The notes beneath the pieces were generated by a model that worked only from the letters and a program-made list of their open reading frames with translations, was not told the DNA's origin and ran no database searches. From Stygiolobus azoricus (lineage in GTDB: Archaea > Thermoproteota > Thermoprotei_A > Sulfolobales > Sulfolobaceae), in NCBI RefSeq assembly GCF_009729035.1, contig NZ_CP045483.1, positions 766,001 through 830,000 of the forward strand: DNA of 64,000 nt. The letters are read 5' to 3'. A program made the translations under genes and the position numbers. Shown here one piece after another: positions 42,650 to 51,922 of this stretch. Within the stretch, counting starts at the first letter, position 1. Each line of letters begins with the position of its first letter.

Positions 42650-44088
42650 TATGCGACTGCACCTAACTTGTCGAGTTCTAATTTAATAACTTTGTTTAAC
42701 ATTGTAGCGTATTCGAATGGTAACTCTTTCATTATCTCGTCTATAAATCCTAGTACTAGCATTGACACAGCTTCTTTCTCGTCTATTCCTCTGTTCTCTA
42801 AATAGAATAACTGGTCTTCATTCATTCTGAATGTGTGAGCCTCGTGAGCTACGTCTGCATCTTCCTCAAACACTTGATTATGGGGGAATGTATAGGCTTT
42901 AGTTTTTTCATCTAACATTAACGAATCACACTTTACAAATGCTTTAGATCCCACTGCACCTTTGTTAACTCTTATTAGTCCTCTGTATATATTAACTCCT
43001 CCATTGAATCCGATGTTTTTACTTACGACTTTACTCTTAGTATCAGGTGCAGCATGTATCATTTTTGAGCCACTATCTTTCCACTCTCCTTCGCCACTTG
43101 CCAATGTTACTACTAAGCTGGTTGAGGTAGCATTTCTACCTCTTAGGATAGTGGAGGGATATACAAAGCTATATTTTGATCCTAAAGAGCCTTCTACCCA
43201 TTCTACTGTTGCGTTTTCATCAGCCCACGCTCTTTTATTATTGAAGTTAATTATGTTCTTGCTCCAGTTTTGTACTGTAGTGAATTTAATGTATGCGTTC
43301 TTCTTAGCGTAAAGTTCGACCATTCCGTCGTGGAAGGAGAACTTCTTGAACTGTGGGGCACTACACCCTTCTATAAAGTGAATATAAGACCCCTCATCAG
43401 CAATTAGGAGTGTGTGTTCAAACTGTCCTTCCATTTCTGTACCTATTATGAAAAACCCTTCAACGGGCATCGTTATTTTTACTCCCTTAGGGACATATAC
43501 GAATACTCCTCCGCTCCATAATGCTCCATGTAGAGCTGCGAATTTGTGGTCTGATACTGGGAATATTTTTGTGAAGTATTCTTTGACTATATCTGGATAC
43601 TTCTGGACTGCTTCTTCAGGGGGCATCATAATTACCCCTTTCTTTTGAAGTTCCGCTTTTACGTTACTATATATCGGCTCTGATTCAAAAGTCGCTACTA
43701 AACCTCCTAGGTATTGTTGTTCTGATTGTGGTATTCCTAACTGTTCGTAATATTTTCTTATTTCTGGCGGTATTTGATCCCAGTTAGAAGTTCTCTCTAT
43801 GTCTGGTTTAATGTAAATTTCCATTTTGGAAACGTCTAGCTCTGATAGGAAGTCTGGAAGCCAATTAGGCGTGGGGAGTTTTTCAAACAACTCAAGGCTT
43901 CTTAGCCTTAACCTTAACATCCATTCAGGTTCCTTCTTTATCTTAGAAATTTCGGTTATTACGTCTTTGCTAAGTCCAGATTCCACCACTCTCTTATGGA
44001 ATTCTTGTTGTGTGAGTGAGTGATTTTTAGCTTCTATTGTAGCGTTTATTATTTCGTTTAGATCAACGGATATTTTCTCTTCTGGCAA
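42649..44088 (-). CDS. sufB: Fe-S assembly scaffold protein SufB
   Basis: 479 residues. Core scaffold of the SUF system. Recognisable stretches: HGALWSGGVFVYVPKGVKITMPVEGFF, EGCSAPQF, VEWVEGSLGSKYSFVYPSTILRG, GVNIYRGLIRVNKGA and CDSLMLDEKTKAYTFPHNQVFEEDADVAHEAHTFRMNEDQLFYLENRGI. The start is TTG at 44088, with GAGGT eight bases upstream. Gene order on this strand is sufC, sufB, sufD. Confidence 0.96.
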   Translation of the reverse strand: MPEEKISVDLNEIINATIEAKNHSLTQQEFHKRVVESGLSKDVITEISKIKKEPEWMLRLRLRSLELFEKLPTPNWLPDFLSELDVSKMEIYIKPDIERTSNWDQIPPEIRKYYEQLGIPQSEQQYLGGLVATFESEPIYSNVKAELQKKGVIMMPPEEAVQKYPDIVKEYFTKIFPVSDHKFAALHGALWSGGVFVYVPKGVKITMPVEGFFIIGTEMEGQFEHTLLIADEGSYIHFIEGCSAPQFKKFSFHDGMVELYAKKNAYIKFTTVQNWSKNIINFNNKRAWADENATVEWVEGSLGSKYSFVYPSTILRGRNATSTSLVVTLASGEGEWKDSGSKMIHAAPDTKSKVVSKNIGFNGGVNIYRGLIRVNKGAVGSKAFVKCDSLMLDEKTKAYTFPHNQVFEEDADVAHEAHTFRMNEDQLFYLENRGIDEKEAVSMLVLGFIDEIMKELPFEYATMLNKVIKLELDKLGAVA

Positions 44089-44163
44089 TTGGGATTACCT
44101 CACATTAACTGTGTTAAAGATCTAATTTAAACTTGCTTATGAATAATTTGTAAAAAGAGTCTG

Positions 44164-44901
44164 TCACTTGATTATTCCTTCGTAACCTTTTTCATCTATT
44201 AGTTTAGCTAACTCCATACCTCCGCTAGCAACGATCTTTCCTTTATATAGTACGTGAACTTTATCCGCGTTGATATGTTCTAAGATCCTTCTATAATGAG
44301 TGATTATCAAATACCCCGTATTGTTTTCCTCTCTGAGCTTTAATATAGCGTTTGAAATCGCTTTTAATCCGTCCACGTCCACTCCTGAATCTGGCTCGTC
44401 TAGGATTGCTATTTTAGGTTTCATGAGGAGCATTTGAAGGATTTCTGTTCTTTTCTTCTCTCCTCCACTAAATCCTTCAAAAATTCCTCTGTTTAAAAGT
44501 GAGTCTGAAACGCCTACAGTTTTGCTTAGCTCTTTAACTTGTGATATAACTTGTAAAGGTTGTGTTGAGGAGCCGTAAATTCTATTGTATTCTGCTACAA
44601 GAAGCGTAGAAAGTTTAACTCCACTAATCTCTATAGGATTTTGGAAAGCTAAGAAAAGACCTTTTCTCACTTTCTCATAAGTCTCTAGGTTTGTTATATC
44701 TTCTCCGTCGAGAAGGATTTGACCTTCTGTGATTTTATATTTAGGATGTCCCATTATAGCTAATGATAAAGAGGTTTTACCGCTTCCGTTAGGACCCATA
44801 AGTACGTGAATTTCTCTTGAGTTGATTTCAAGGTTTACTCCCTTAAGTATCTCTCTTCCTTCAACTTGCACGTGAAGGTTTTTTATTTTTAGTGTAGTCA
44901 T
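44164..44901 (-). CDS. sufC: Fe-S assembly ATPase SufC
   Basis: 245 residues, an ABC ATPase without membrane domain. Walker A is GPNGSGKTSLS, signature FSGGEKKRTE, Walker B IAILDEPDSGVDVDG and H-loop IITHYRRIL. Drives the SufBD scaffold. 75 bases separate it from sufB, which has its own ribosome site; whether it has its own promoter there is unclear. Confidence 0.97.
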   Translation of the reverse strand: MTTLKIKNLHVQVEGREILKGVNLEINSREIHVLMGPNGSGKTSLSLAIMGHPKYKITEGQILLDGEDITNLETYEKVRKGLFLAFQNPIEISGVKLSTLLVAEYNRIYGSSTQPLQVISQVKELSKTVGVSDSLLNRGIFEGFSGGEKKRTEILQMLLMKPKIAILDEPDSGVDVDGLKAISNAILKLREENNTGYLIITHYRRILEHINADKVHVLYKGKIVASGGMELAKLIDEKGYEGIIK

Positions 44902-44926
44902 TATTTTTCTCCATATCTATTTCTGA

Positions 44927-45928
44927 TCACGCATTAAAATTTCTCTCGATCCACGGCAATTCTTCCAAAAATATTGAGCAAGAGGAGTTTGTTAACGCCT
45001 CCTCTAAACTTTGAACTAACTCCTCTAGATAATTTTTGATCAACGGATCTTGCATGTTAAGTTGTTCTAGCCCTTGTTTCAACTGGGAGATTATATTATA
45101 GCCGTTAGAGATCCTTTTAACGCTCGGAAATAGTATTGTCATTATGATCTCATCAAATAAGTCATTTATTTTCTGGAACATTTCCGTCAAGATCTTTACT
45201 TGTTCTTGAGTAAGGATCGGTTTAGTGTTCTTTATGGTGTTGCTTAATTTAGTCATAATGCTATATACACGGAGAATAACAATCGAGTTAATAGCTATTA
45301 TGAAGTTTCTTAATGTATCTCTTTCAGACGTGTATCTGCCTCCAATACTCCTTCTTAATAACATTAATTGTACTCTCCTCAAGTCCTCTAAACTAGGCTG
45401 CACTTCTGCTAAGGGTTGTCCTTTTAAGTATCCTAGAATTTCATCAACTTTTCTTGTTGCAATGTTCAGAATACGTCTGAGAAGGGACTCGGAGCCTATT
45501 TTTTCAGTATCGAGCAAGCAGTCCAGCTTTATACTGTTTTCACTAGTTTCTGCTACTTCAATTCCTACCAAGTGCTTTGAGTAATTTATTACGTCTTCAA
45601 ATTCTTTAGGATCTATGTTCTTTTTTGAAGTAAATACGATCTCGTCGTATCCTAAGATGTATAAACACGGTATTGCTGTAGTCATGGGTTGTTTATAGCT
45701 ATCTATATCTATCTTTACATTCCTCCTATTGTAGTTTATCTTTACTTTTTCCGCTACTAGCCTTAGCGTCCCATCCTCAGAGATCTCCATAATAATTTTA
45801 TCTCCAGGTTTTATTCCCCACTTGTTAATCCACTTCTTGGGTAATGTGATGAAAAGGGAGGATGAACCTAATCTTTGGACTTTTCTAGTCTCCACGTCTT
45901 TTGGTGTTTTATTAGTTTCCTCTGCCAA
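44927..45928 (-). CDS. AbrB-PhoU type phosphate uptake regulator
   Basis: 333 residues. N-terminal SpoVT/AbrB swapped-hairpin domain (RKVQRLGSSSLFITLPKKWINKWGIKPGDKIIMEI) followed by a helical PhoU-like region (about 160-330). Proteins of this layout are annotated as phosphate regulators in archaea, but no pst genes are here, so the target may be different. Lies 25 bases upstream of sufC in the same direction and may be read with the suf genes. Confidence 0.85.
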   Translation of the reverse strand: MAEETNKTPKDVETRKVQRLGSSSLFITLPKKWINKWGIKPGDKIIMEISEDGTLRLVAEKVKINYNRRNVKIDIDSYKQPMTTAIPCLYILGYDEIVFTSKKNIDPKEFEDVINYSKHLVGIEVAETSENSIKLDCLLDTEKIGSESLLRRILNIATRKVDEILGYLKGQPLAEVQPSLEDLRRVQLMLLRRSIGGRYTSERDTLRNFIIAINSIVILRVYSIMTKLSNTIKNTKPILTQEQVKILTEMFQKINDLFDEIIMTILFPSVKRISNGYNIISQLKQGLEQLNMQDPLIKNYLEELVQSLEEALTNSSCSIFLEELPWIERNFNA

Positions 45929-46004
45929 AATAATTCCCTATTATTAAACTTAAACGGCGTTTATATAAACATTTCTAACTTATTCTAAGCTTTTTAAAAA
46001 AGAA

Positions 46005-46376
46005 TCACTGCTTCTTTTTAACCGTAATTACGATCAACCACTTGTGTCTTGTTACTTCAACAGAATTAGGATCTGCATCTGGTGGAATTGTGAATTTAAG
46101 ATAATATGTATTACCGCTTTTTGTCTTGCAATAAACTCTTATAGTGTTTTCACTTGATGTGATTTTAAGGCTTGATGTATCGGCTTTCGGCATGTCTATT
46201 ACATATTTGTAACAATCTTGTAGCTCCTCAACGGAGTATAAGGGAGATCTTGACTTAATGAAGTTCTCGACTTCTGCAAACTCTCTCTTAATTTCTTGCT
46301 CTATCTGCTTAAATTCCTCCTCTTGTTTAGATATTAAGTATCTGATTAATTCATCCAGATCTTTAAAAACTGGCAT
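46005..46376 (-). CDS. Hsp20/alpha-crystallin-like small protein
   Basis: 123 residues. N-terminal coiled-coil-like helix (residues 5-45, EEEFKQIEQEIKREFAEVENF), then a beta-sandwich with DMPKADTSSLKITSSENTIRVYCK and ending TIPPDADPNSVEVTRHKWLIVITVKKK, which is the pattern of the alpha-crystallin/CS fold with the closing VxI-like strand. Short for a canonical small heat shock protein and lacking an obvious IXI tail, so I call it Hsp20-like. Follows the PAC2 gene by six bases. Confidence 0.75.
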   Translation of the reverse strand: MPVFKDLDELIRYLISKQEEEFKQIEQEIKREFAEVENFIKSRSPLYSVEELQDCYKYVIDMPKADTSSLKITSSENTIRVYCKTKSGNTYYLKFTIPPDADPNSVEVTRHKWLIVITVKKKQ

Positions 46377-46382
46377 TTTTCA

Positions 46383-47123
46383 TCACGCGTAGGTCATAGG
46401 TTTGCCAGATGCGTATCTTGGAAGTTCGGCTTTTGTTTGAGCCATTAAGCCTTTGATCTTCTCTCTTATCTCTTCTGCCTCTTGCATTAGTTCGTCTACA
46501 GATATGTTAAAACCGATGTATTTGGAAAGAATTGAAAGTGCTAGTGCAGATGCTTCGGGATCAGGTAGGTCTAAGAACGATTCCACTACTATGGTGAAGT
46601 TATTAACGTTCTCTTTTTTTGCCTCAATTAATAATGGAGCATAGGGACCTGCGATATAACCGTCACCGAATTTCTTCATTAAGTTAATTTTTTCCATTTC
46701 TTGAGCGATCTCTTCACTATTACCTATCCAATACGCGTTTATAGTATTAGCATTTAACCTGTCTTCTATCGGAAGACCAGTTATTGAGATGATTCTTGAT
46801 ATGCCGTATTTCTTAGCTATTTTTACTATCTCTCGTGAGATCGGATACAAAGCTTCTGAGGGAATTGCTATCCATGAATGGAAGACAAGTAGGTTATTTC
46901 CATGGTAAAGTTTTATGGGTGATTTAGCGATCCCGCCTTTTACGTGGGAAATAGGAGGTAGTAAACCGGGGGCATATAATGTGGCGAATTCCTTCAGACC
47001 GAGTTTTTCTATTAGATATTCTGTGGCTATGACTCCAACGAGTCCAGCGTCAGGAATTCCTACAACCATATAAGACGGCTTTGGAAAAACTGGCACATAT
47101 TCTTCTAATATCTCTATTGACAT
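46383..47123 (-). CDS. PAC2-family proteasome assembly chaperone homolog
   Basis: 246 residues. Family pattern: MVVGIPDAGLVGVIATEYLI, FATLYAPGLLPPISHVKGGIAKSPIKLYHGNNLLVFHSWIAIPSE, IISITGLPI and DLPDPEASALALSILSKYIGFNISVDELMQEAEEIREKIKGLM. Eukaryotic PAC1/PAC2 and archaeal PbaB-type relatives guide proteasome assembly. One base separates it from the gcvH stop, and the Hsp20-like gene follows, so a protein-quality pair rides on the glycine cleavage operon. Confidence 0.9.
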   Translation of the reverse strand: MSIEILEEYVPVFPKPSYMVVGIPDAGLVGVIATEYLIEKLGLKEFATLYAPGLLPPISHVKGGIAKSPIKLYHGNNLLVFHSWIAIPSEALYPISREIVKIAKKYGISRIISITGLPIEDRLNANTINAYWIGNSEEIAQEMEKINLMKKFGDGYIAGPYAPLLIEAKKENVNNFTIVVESFLDLPDPEASALALSILSKYIGFNISVDELMQEAEEIREKIKGLMAQTKAELPRYASGKPMTYA

Positions 47124-47124
47124 T

Positions 47125-47547
47125 TTAGAGTCCCTCCCTCTTTTTAATTGTATTTATGTACTGCTCGTAGTTTAACAGTTTTTCGATCTCTTTTGGGTCT
47201 GAAATTTCTAGTTTGAAAATCCACCCTGCACCATAAGGTTCTTTATTTATCAATTCAGGCGAGGTTATCAGTTCTTCGTTTGCTTCCGTTATCTTACCAG
47301 AAAGTGGGGAATATATGTCGGCAGCAGCTTTCACTGACTCTACAGTGGCAACTTGTTCTCCTGCTTTGACTTCCCTACCTGGTTGAGGTAAGTCAACTCC
47401 TACAATGTCTCTTAGCTTCTTCTGAGCATAATCTGTTATCCCCACCTTCGCCACGTTATTTTCTATAGTTACCCACTCGTCTGTCTCAGTATAGTATCTG
47501 TCTTTTAAGACCTTATATTTTCCTCCTACAACGATTTCGTTGCTCAT
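47125..47547 (-). CDS. gcvH: Glycine cleavage system H protein
   Basis: 140 residues. Carries the lipoyl group that shuttles the aminomethyl intermediate between P, T and L proteins. The lipoylated lysine is in [17 protein letters not shown] at about residue 72; the N-terminal [24 protein letters not shown] and C-terminal [15 protein letters not shown] are typical. Six bases after gcvT. Confidence 0.97.
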   Translation of the reverse strand: MSNEIVVGGKYKVLKDRYYTETDEWVTIENNVAKVGITDYAQKKLRDIVGVDLPQPGREVKAGEQVATVESVKAAADIYSPLSGKITEANEELITSPELINKEPYGAGWIFKLEISDPKEIEKLLNYEQYINTIKKREGL

Positions 47548-47553
47548 CTTTTA

Positions 47554-48597
47554 TCACTTGATTAATGGGAAGTCTGATATTTTTACATCTATTAATTTTC
47601 CCCTTACGTCAATGTTTAAGTTAAATCCTAAGTAAAGGTGACTCGGTTTAACATAGCCCATCCCTATAACCCTGTTTAAGTAAGGACTGTAGGTACTACT
47701 TGTAACATATCCAACTTGAGTACCTAAGACTTTAAACGGATTGTCCTTTCTGGGTAAGACTCTCTCGTTCTTTTTTCCTTTAAATCCGATTCTTATCTTA
47801 TCTACTCCGGTCTTTAGTTGTTCCAAGAGCCTGTCCCTTCCTATAAACTCCTTCTCTAGGGAGAAAACCCAATATCTTGCTTCTATAGGTGTAATAGTTG
47901 AATCGATGTCCTCCCCATAAAGTACAAAACCCATTTCTTGCCTCAGACTGTCCCTAGTAATTAGACCTGCTGGCTTCACACCCAAATTAACAAGCCTGGT
48001 GATCAACCTTGAGAGTGTTTCGGGAGGTCCCCACAATTCTACGCCGTCCTCTCCAGTCCACCCTGACCTACTTAATAAAAATACATCCTCGCCCATGAAT
48101 TTTGTGTTTAACCTAAATTCTAAAGGTTGAAGATCTACTTTTTCAATAAAGTTCCACACATTTCTTCCCTGAATTGCAATCATAGCTAAATCGAATGTTA
48201 AGTCTTGAACATCGAGTGAGGAATTTTTCTTTATCCAACTGATTATTTTCTCTCTATTTATAGCATTAGTAACAACGAGGAACTCATCCTCTTTGACCTT
48301 ATATAACATTACGTCGTCTTCAAAACCGCCCCTCTCATTGAGGAATGCGGTAGGTCCTATCATTTTTCCTTCTTTTTCCTTCTTTATATCCTTGGCGACC
48401 AGTTTGTCCAACTCGTCATTTTTTCCTTTAATTCTGAGTCTTCCCATGTGTGAAAGATCGAAAAATGCACATGATGTTCTAACAGCCATGTGTTCGTCTT
48501 GATAACTTATATATTTCATCGGCATTTGCCAGCCTGCGAATTCTCCTATATCTGCATTTAGCTTTATTTCAATATCCAAAAGAGGTGAACTAAACAT
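47554..48597 (-). CDS. gcvT: Glycine cleavage system T protein (aminomethyltransferase)
   Basis: 347 residues. Transfers the methylene group from H protein to tetrahydrofolate (or a tetrahydropterin). EFAGWQMPMKYISYQDEHMAVRTSCAFFDLSHMGR opens the protein; SGWTGEDGVELW and GLITRDSLRQEMGFVLYGEDID are conserved T-protein motifs. First gene of a minus-strand operon with gcvH, PAC2 and the Hsp20-like gene. Apparently leaderless, divergent from gcvPA. Confidence 0.95.
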   Translation of the reverse strand: MFSSPLLDIEIKLNADIGEFAGWQMPMKYISYQDEHMAVRTSCAFFDLSHMGRLRIKGKNDELDKLVAKDIKKEKEGKMIGPTAFLNERGGFEDDVMLYKVKEDEFLVVTNAINREKIISWIKKNSSLDVQDLTFDLAMIAIQGRNVWNFIEKVDLQPLEFRLNTKFMGEDVFLLSRSGWTGEDGVELWGPPETLSRLITRLVNLGVKPAGLITRDSLRQEMGFVLYGEDIDSTITPIEARYWVFSLEKEFIGRDRLLEQLKTGVDKIRIGFKGKKNERVLPRKDNPFKVLGTQVGYVTSSTYSPYLNRVIGMGYVKPSHLYLGFNLNIDVRGKLIDVKISDFPLIK

Positions 48598-48611
48598 TAT
48601 TAACCGTGATC

Positions 48612-48634
48612 AAGTATAACTTGTTTAGATATTT
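48612..48634. promoter_or_regulatory. Interlocked divergent promoters of gcvT and gcvPA
   Basis: Only 39 bases separate the two start codons. On the plus strand AGTATAAC (about 48613-48620) lies 17-24 bases before ATG 48637, or 23-30 before the second ATG at 48643. On the minus strand ATAAATATC (about 48626-48634) lies about 30 bases before the gcvT ATG. The two TATA boxes sit inside each other's promoter region, and the gcvT box nearly touches the gcvPA start codon. Confidence 0.45.
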
Positions 48635-48636
48635 AT

Positions 48637-50007
48637 ATGGACATGCATCCGTGGCTACCTAACCTAGCCCACATTAAGGAAATGCTTCAAGCAATAGGAG
48701 TACACGATATTTATGATCTCTTTTCCGATGTACCTAACGAGATCTTATTGAGGAGAGAGCTTAACTTACCTTATAAAGAACCATTATCGGAGTACGAAAT
48801 TACGTTAAGGCTTAATGAGTTAAAAAATAAAAGCATGAAATTACTCATGTCCCCATTTATAGGTGGGGGTGTTTGTCCTCATTACGTTCCTGAGGCTGTA
48901 AAATTTATAATTAGCCGTTCAGAATTCTACACTTCTTATACTCCATATCAACCAGAGATATCTCAGGGTTTACTTCAGGCACTTTTTGAGTATCAGAGTC
49001 TGATCGCGGAGCTATTAGAGATGGAAGTAGTTAATGCATCTCTATATGATTGGGGTTCTGCTTTAGCTGAGGCTGTGATGATGGCAAACAGAATCAACAA
49101 GAGGTCTACAGTGTTAGTCCCAGAGAATATGAACCCTTATCATAAGGAGGTATTAAAAACGTGGGTATACGGTAAGGGGATGAAAATTGTTGAGATCCCT
49201 TATAACGCAAACTCTGGTCAATTAGATTATGAAAAGGCAAAAGAGATGCTATCGTCTTCTAAAGACATATCTTCGGTATACATACAGCAGCCAAACTATT
49301 ATGGAGTCTTTGAAGAGAATGTCGAAGAGATAATCGAATACGCTAAAAGGAACAATGTGATAACTATTATGGGAGTTAATCCCCTATCTCTCAGTCTTAT
49401 AAAGCCTCCAGGTGAATACGGGGTTGATATTGCTGTTAGCGATGGACAAGAACTAGGTTTGCCTTTAAATTACGGAGGTCCTTTGGTCGGAATTATGGCA
49501 GTTAGGTGGGACGGGCAACTTGTCAGACAAATGCCTGGGAGAATTGTAGGTCTTACTAAGGACACTAATGGGAACAGAGCTTTTACATTAATTTTACAGA
49601 CTAGAGAACAGTTTGCTAGGAGGGAGAAAGCGACTTCGAATATTACTACTAATGAGGCTTTAATGGCAATTGCAAATGCAGTATATTTATCTTTATTAGG
49701 AAAGAGAGGACTAAGGGAGTTAGCCGAGGAGATTTATAAGAGAAGTCACTATGCAAAAGAACAATTGGAGAAAATAGACGGTGTTTTATCGCCCTTTAAA
49801 GGAGACTTCTTTGAAGAGTTCTTACTCAAATTCCCCATTGATTACTCCTTAATTCATTCTCATTTGCTCAAGAAGAAAATTCACGGTGGAATTAAAATAA
49901 ATAGAAATGAGGCATTATTCTGTGTTACTGAAGTCCACACGAAACAAATGATCGACACTTTAGTAAATGAAGTGAGGGAGGTTATTGAAAATGTGGAGGC
50001 AAGCTAA
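48637..50007 (+). CDS. gcvPA: Glycine dehydrogenase (decarboxylating) subunit 1
   Basis: 456 residues. N-terminal half of P protein, here a separate subunit as in many archaea and Thermus. Motifs: SPFIGGGVCPHYVPEAVKFIISRSEFYTSYTPYQPEISQG, NASLYDWGSALAEAVMMANR and FTLILQTREQFARREKATSNITTNEAL. It forms a heterotetramer with the PLP-bearing subunit 2. ATG at 48637 or 48643. Overlaps the next gene by 17 bases. Confidence 0.97.
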   Translation: MDMHPWLPNLAHIKEMLQAIGVHDIYDLFSDVPNEILLRRELNLPYKEPLSEYEITLRLNELKNKSMKLLMSPFIGGGVCPHYVPEAVKFIISRSEFYTSYTPYQPEISQGLLQALFEYQSLIAELLEMEVVNASLYDWGSALAEAVMMANRINKRSTVLVPENMNPYHKEVLKTWVYGKGMKIVEIPYNANSGQLDYEKAKEMLSSSKDISSVYIQQPNYYGVFEENVEEIIEYAKRNNVITIMGVNPLSLSLIKPPGEYGVDIAVSDGQELGLPLNYGGPLVGIMAVRWDGQLVRQMPGRIVGLTKDTNGNRAFTLILQTREQFARREKATSNITTNEALMAIANAVYLSLLGKRGLRELAEEIYKRSHYAKEQLEKIDGVLSPFKGDFFEEFLLKFPIDYSLIHSHLLKKKIHGGIKINRNEALFCVTEVHTKQMIDTLVNEVREVIENVEAS

Positions 50008-51505
50008 GTGGGATGAACCACTAATAATGGAATATAAGGGGAATGGTGGTAGGATAGGAACTCTGATTCCACATGAGAAGGAAATAGAAATTAAGCTAAG
50101 GATACCTGAAAGACTTAAGAGAAGTAAAGAGCCTGAAATACCAGAGCTATCAGAACTAGAAGTAGTTAGGCACTTCATAAGGCTCTCTCAAATGAGCTTT
50201 GGAGTAGATACTGGATTTATGCCTTTAGGTTCATGTACTATGAAATATAATCCCAAAGTGGAAGAAAAAACTTCAGAACTTGTTTCTGAATATCACCCGT
50301 TACAAGATTTTGACACTGTTCAGGGAATTCTGGAAATGATTTACGAGATGCAAAATATGTTAGCTGAGATTACTGGTATGGATCAATGTAGTCTTCAAGT
50401 TCCAGCAGGTGCTGCTGGAGAATTAGCCGGTGTCTTAATGATAAAGAAATACCATGAAGATAAGAATAGAAAAAATCGCGATGAAATGTTAGTAGCAGAT
50501 TCTGCTCACGGTACTAATCCGGCAAGTGCGGCCATGGCAGGGTATAAGGTAATCTACATAAGAACAAATAAGGATGGGCTTGTAGATATAGACGTATTAA
50601 GGGAAGTTACCAGTGAGAAGACAGTCGGGTTCATGCTCACTAATCCTAACACATTAGGACTTTTTGAGAGTGATATTCTAGAGATCTCTAAAATTCTCCA
50701 TAGGGTTGATGCTAAACTCTATTATGATGGTGCAAACCTAAATGGGATATTAGGTGTAGTCAGACCGGGAGACATGGGCTTCGACGTTGTTCATCTCAAC
50801 CTCCATAAGACCTTCGGAGTCCCTCATGGTGGAGGAGGTCCTGGTGCTGGAGCTATATGTGCTAAAGGTGAAATGGTAGACTATTTGCCTTATCCCTTAG
50901 TTCAGAAAAAGGATGGAAAGTTTACACTAGATTACATTCCGTCTAAAAGCATTGGTAAGATAGCCACCTTTTATGGAAATATTGCTAATGTTGTAAGAGC
51001 ATATTCTTACATTCTAGGTTTAGGTTCTAAAGGCATTTCTATGATAGGAAAGTTGAGTACTTTGGCTACTAATTATCTAATAAGTAAACTCAAGGGAGTA
51101 AGAGGGCTCTCATTACCTTATTCAGATAGACCCAGAAAACATGAGGTTGTATTTTCGGCAAAACAATTGCTTAACGAGACCGGGATTTCAGCTAATGATA
51201 TTGCTAAAACATTGCTCGATAGGGGCTTTTACGCTCCTACAATTTATTTTCCGCCTAACGTAGAAGAAGCTTTAATGATAGAACCTACTGAAACCGAACC
51301 GAAAGAAGTTCTTGATAAGTATGCAGATGCAATTAGGCAGATAGTTGAAGAGGCTTACAAGAATCCGCAATTACTACTAAACTCTCCATCAAATACCTCT
51401 GTCGGTAGGATTGATCAAGTTACTGCAAATCACCCCTCCTCAGTGACTCCTACATATAGGGTGTACAGACTTAGAAGTGAGGGGAAAATATCTATCTTAA
51501 AGTAA
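49991..51505 (+). CDS. gcvPB: Glycine dehydrogenase (decarboxylating) subunit 2, PLP-binding
   Basis: 504 residues. Decarboxylates glycine and passes the aminomethyl group to H protein. The PLP lysine is in NLHKTFGVPHGGGGPGAG; ADSAHGTNPASAAMAGY and DTGFMPLGSCTMKYNP are family motifs. ATG 49991 is preferred over the TTG at 49985. The 3' end overlaps the signal peptidase gene by nine bases, tail to tail. No L protein gene is in the window. Confidence 0.97.
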   Translation: MWRQAKWDEPLIMEYKGNGGRIGTLIPHEKEIEIKLRIPERLKRSKEPEIPELSELEVVRHFIRLSQMSFGVDTGFMPLGSCTMKYNPKVEEKTSELVSEYHPLQDFDTVQGILEMIYEMQNMLAEITGMDQCSLQVPAGAAGELAGVLMIKKYHEDKNRKNRDEMLVADSAHGTNPASAAMAGYKVIYIRTNKDGLVDIDVLREVTSEKTVGFMLTNPNTLGLFESDILEISKILHRVDAKLYYDGANLNGILGVVRPGDMGFDVVHLNLHKTFGVPHGGGGPGAGAICAKGEMVDYLPYPLVQKKDGKFTLDYIPSKSIGKIATFYGNIANVVRAYSYILGLGSKGISMIGKLSTLATNYLISKLKGVRGLSLPYSDRPRKHEVVFSAKQLLNETGISANDIAKTLLDRGFYAPTIYFPPNVEEALMIEPTETEPKEVLDKYADAIRQIVEEAYKNPQLLLNSPSNTSVGRIDQVTANHPSSVTPTYRVYRLRSEGKISILK

Positions 51506-51922
51506 TGAGAATAATATAGAAATATATCCGAGATAAGGAATTGAAAATATTATTCCGTGAATCTCTAACACTTTTCCTATAACTAATTGGTGGGGAACAC
51601 CGTATGGCGGTTCTAAACCTATTCTATTATCAGGCATGGGATTGGTTATTGGATCTATACCTTGTGTTATATAACTATTATATTGAGGATTAATTTGAAT
51701 AACTCTATGAATTACATAAGTTCCTAGAGTTGATTTATATATAATTATATCTCCTACACTAATGTTTTTTGGAGAAGTATAGAAAGTTAGAAAACCATTT
51801 TGAAATTCCGGATACATTGAAACTCCTTCTACGCTAGCCGTCTGTACTACTCCTGAAAATACTCCTATGTAGATTATTAAGATTAGTATTAGAAGTAAGA
51901 TGTCACTCTTCTTCATCTTCAT
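51497..51922 (-). CDS. sec11: Signal peptidase I (S26B, archaeal type)
   Basis: About 141 residues with an N-terminal membrane helix (ILLLILILIIYIGVFSGVV) and a second hydrophobic end (IIFSIPYLGYISILFSLL). The catalytic serine is in VEGVSMYPEF and the histidine in TYVIHRVIQIN, which replaces the lysine of bacterial enzymes; DNRIGLEPPYGVP carries the conserved aspartate. Cuts signal peptides on the outer face. The frame opens at 51931; ATG 51922 or 51916 is likelier. Starts inside the end of the acidic-tailed zinc-ribbon gene. Confidence 0.9.
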   Translation of the reverse strand: MKMKKSDILLLILILIIYIGVFSGVVQTASVEGVSMYPEFQNGFLTFYTSPKNISVGDIIIYKSTLGTYVIHRVIQINPQYNSYITQGIDPITNPMPDNRIGLEPPYGVPHQLVIGKVLEIHGIIFSIPYLGYISILFSLL

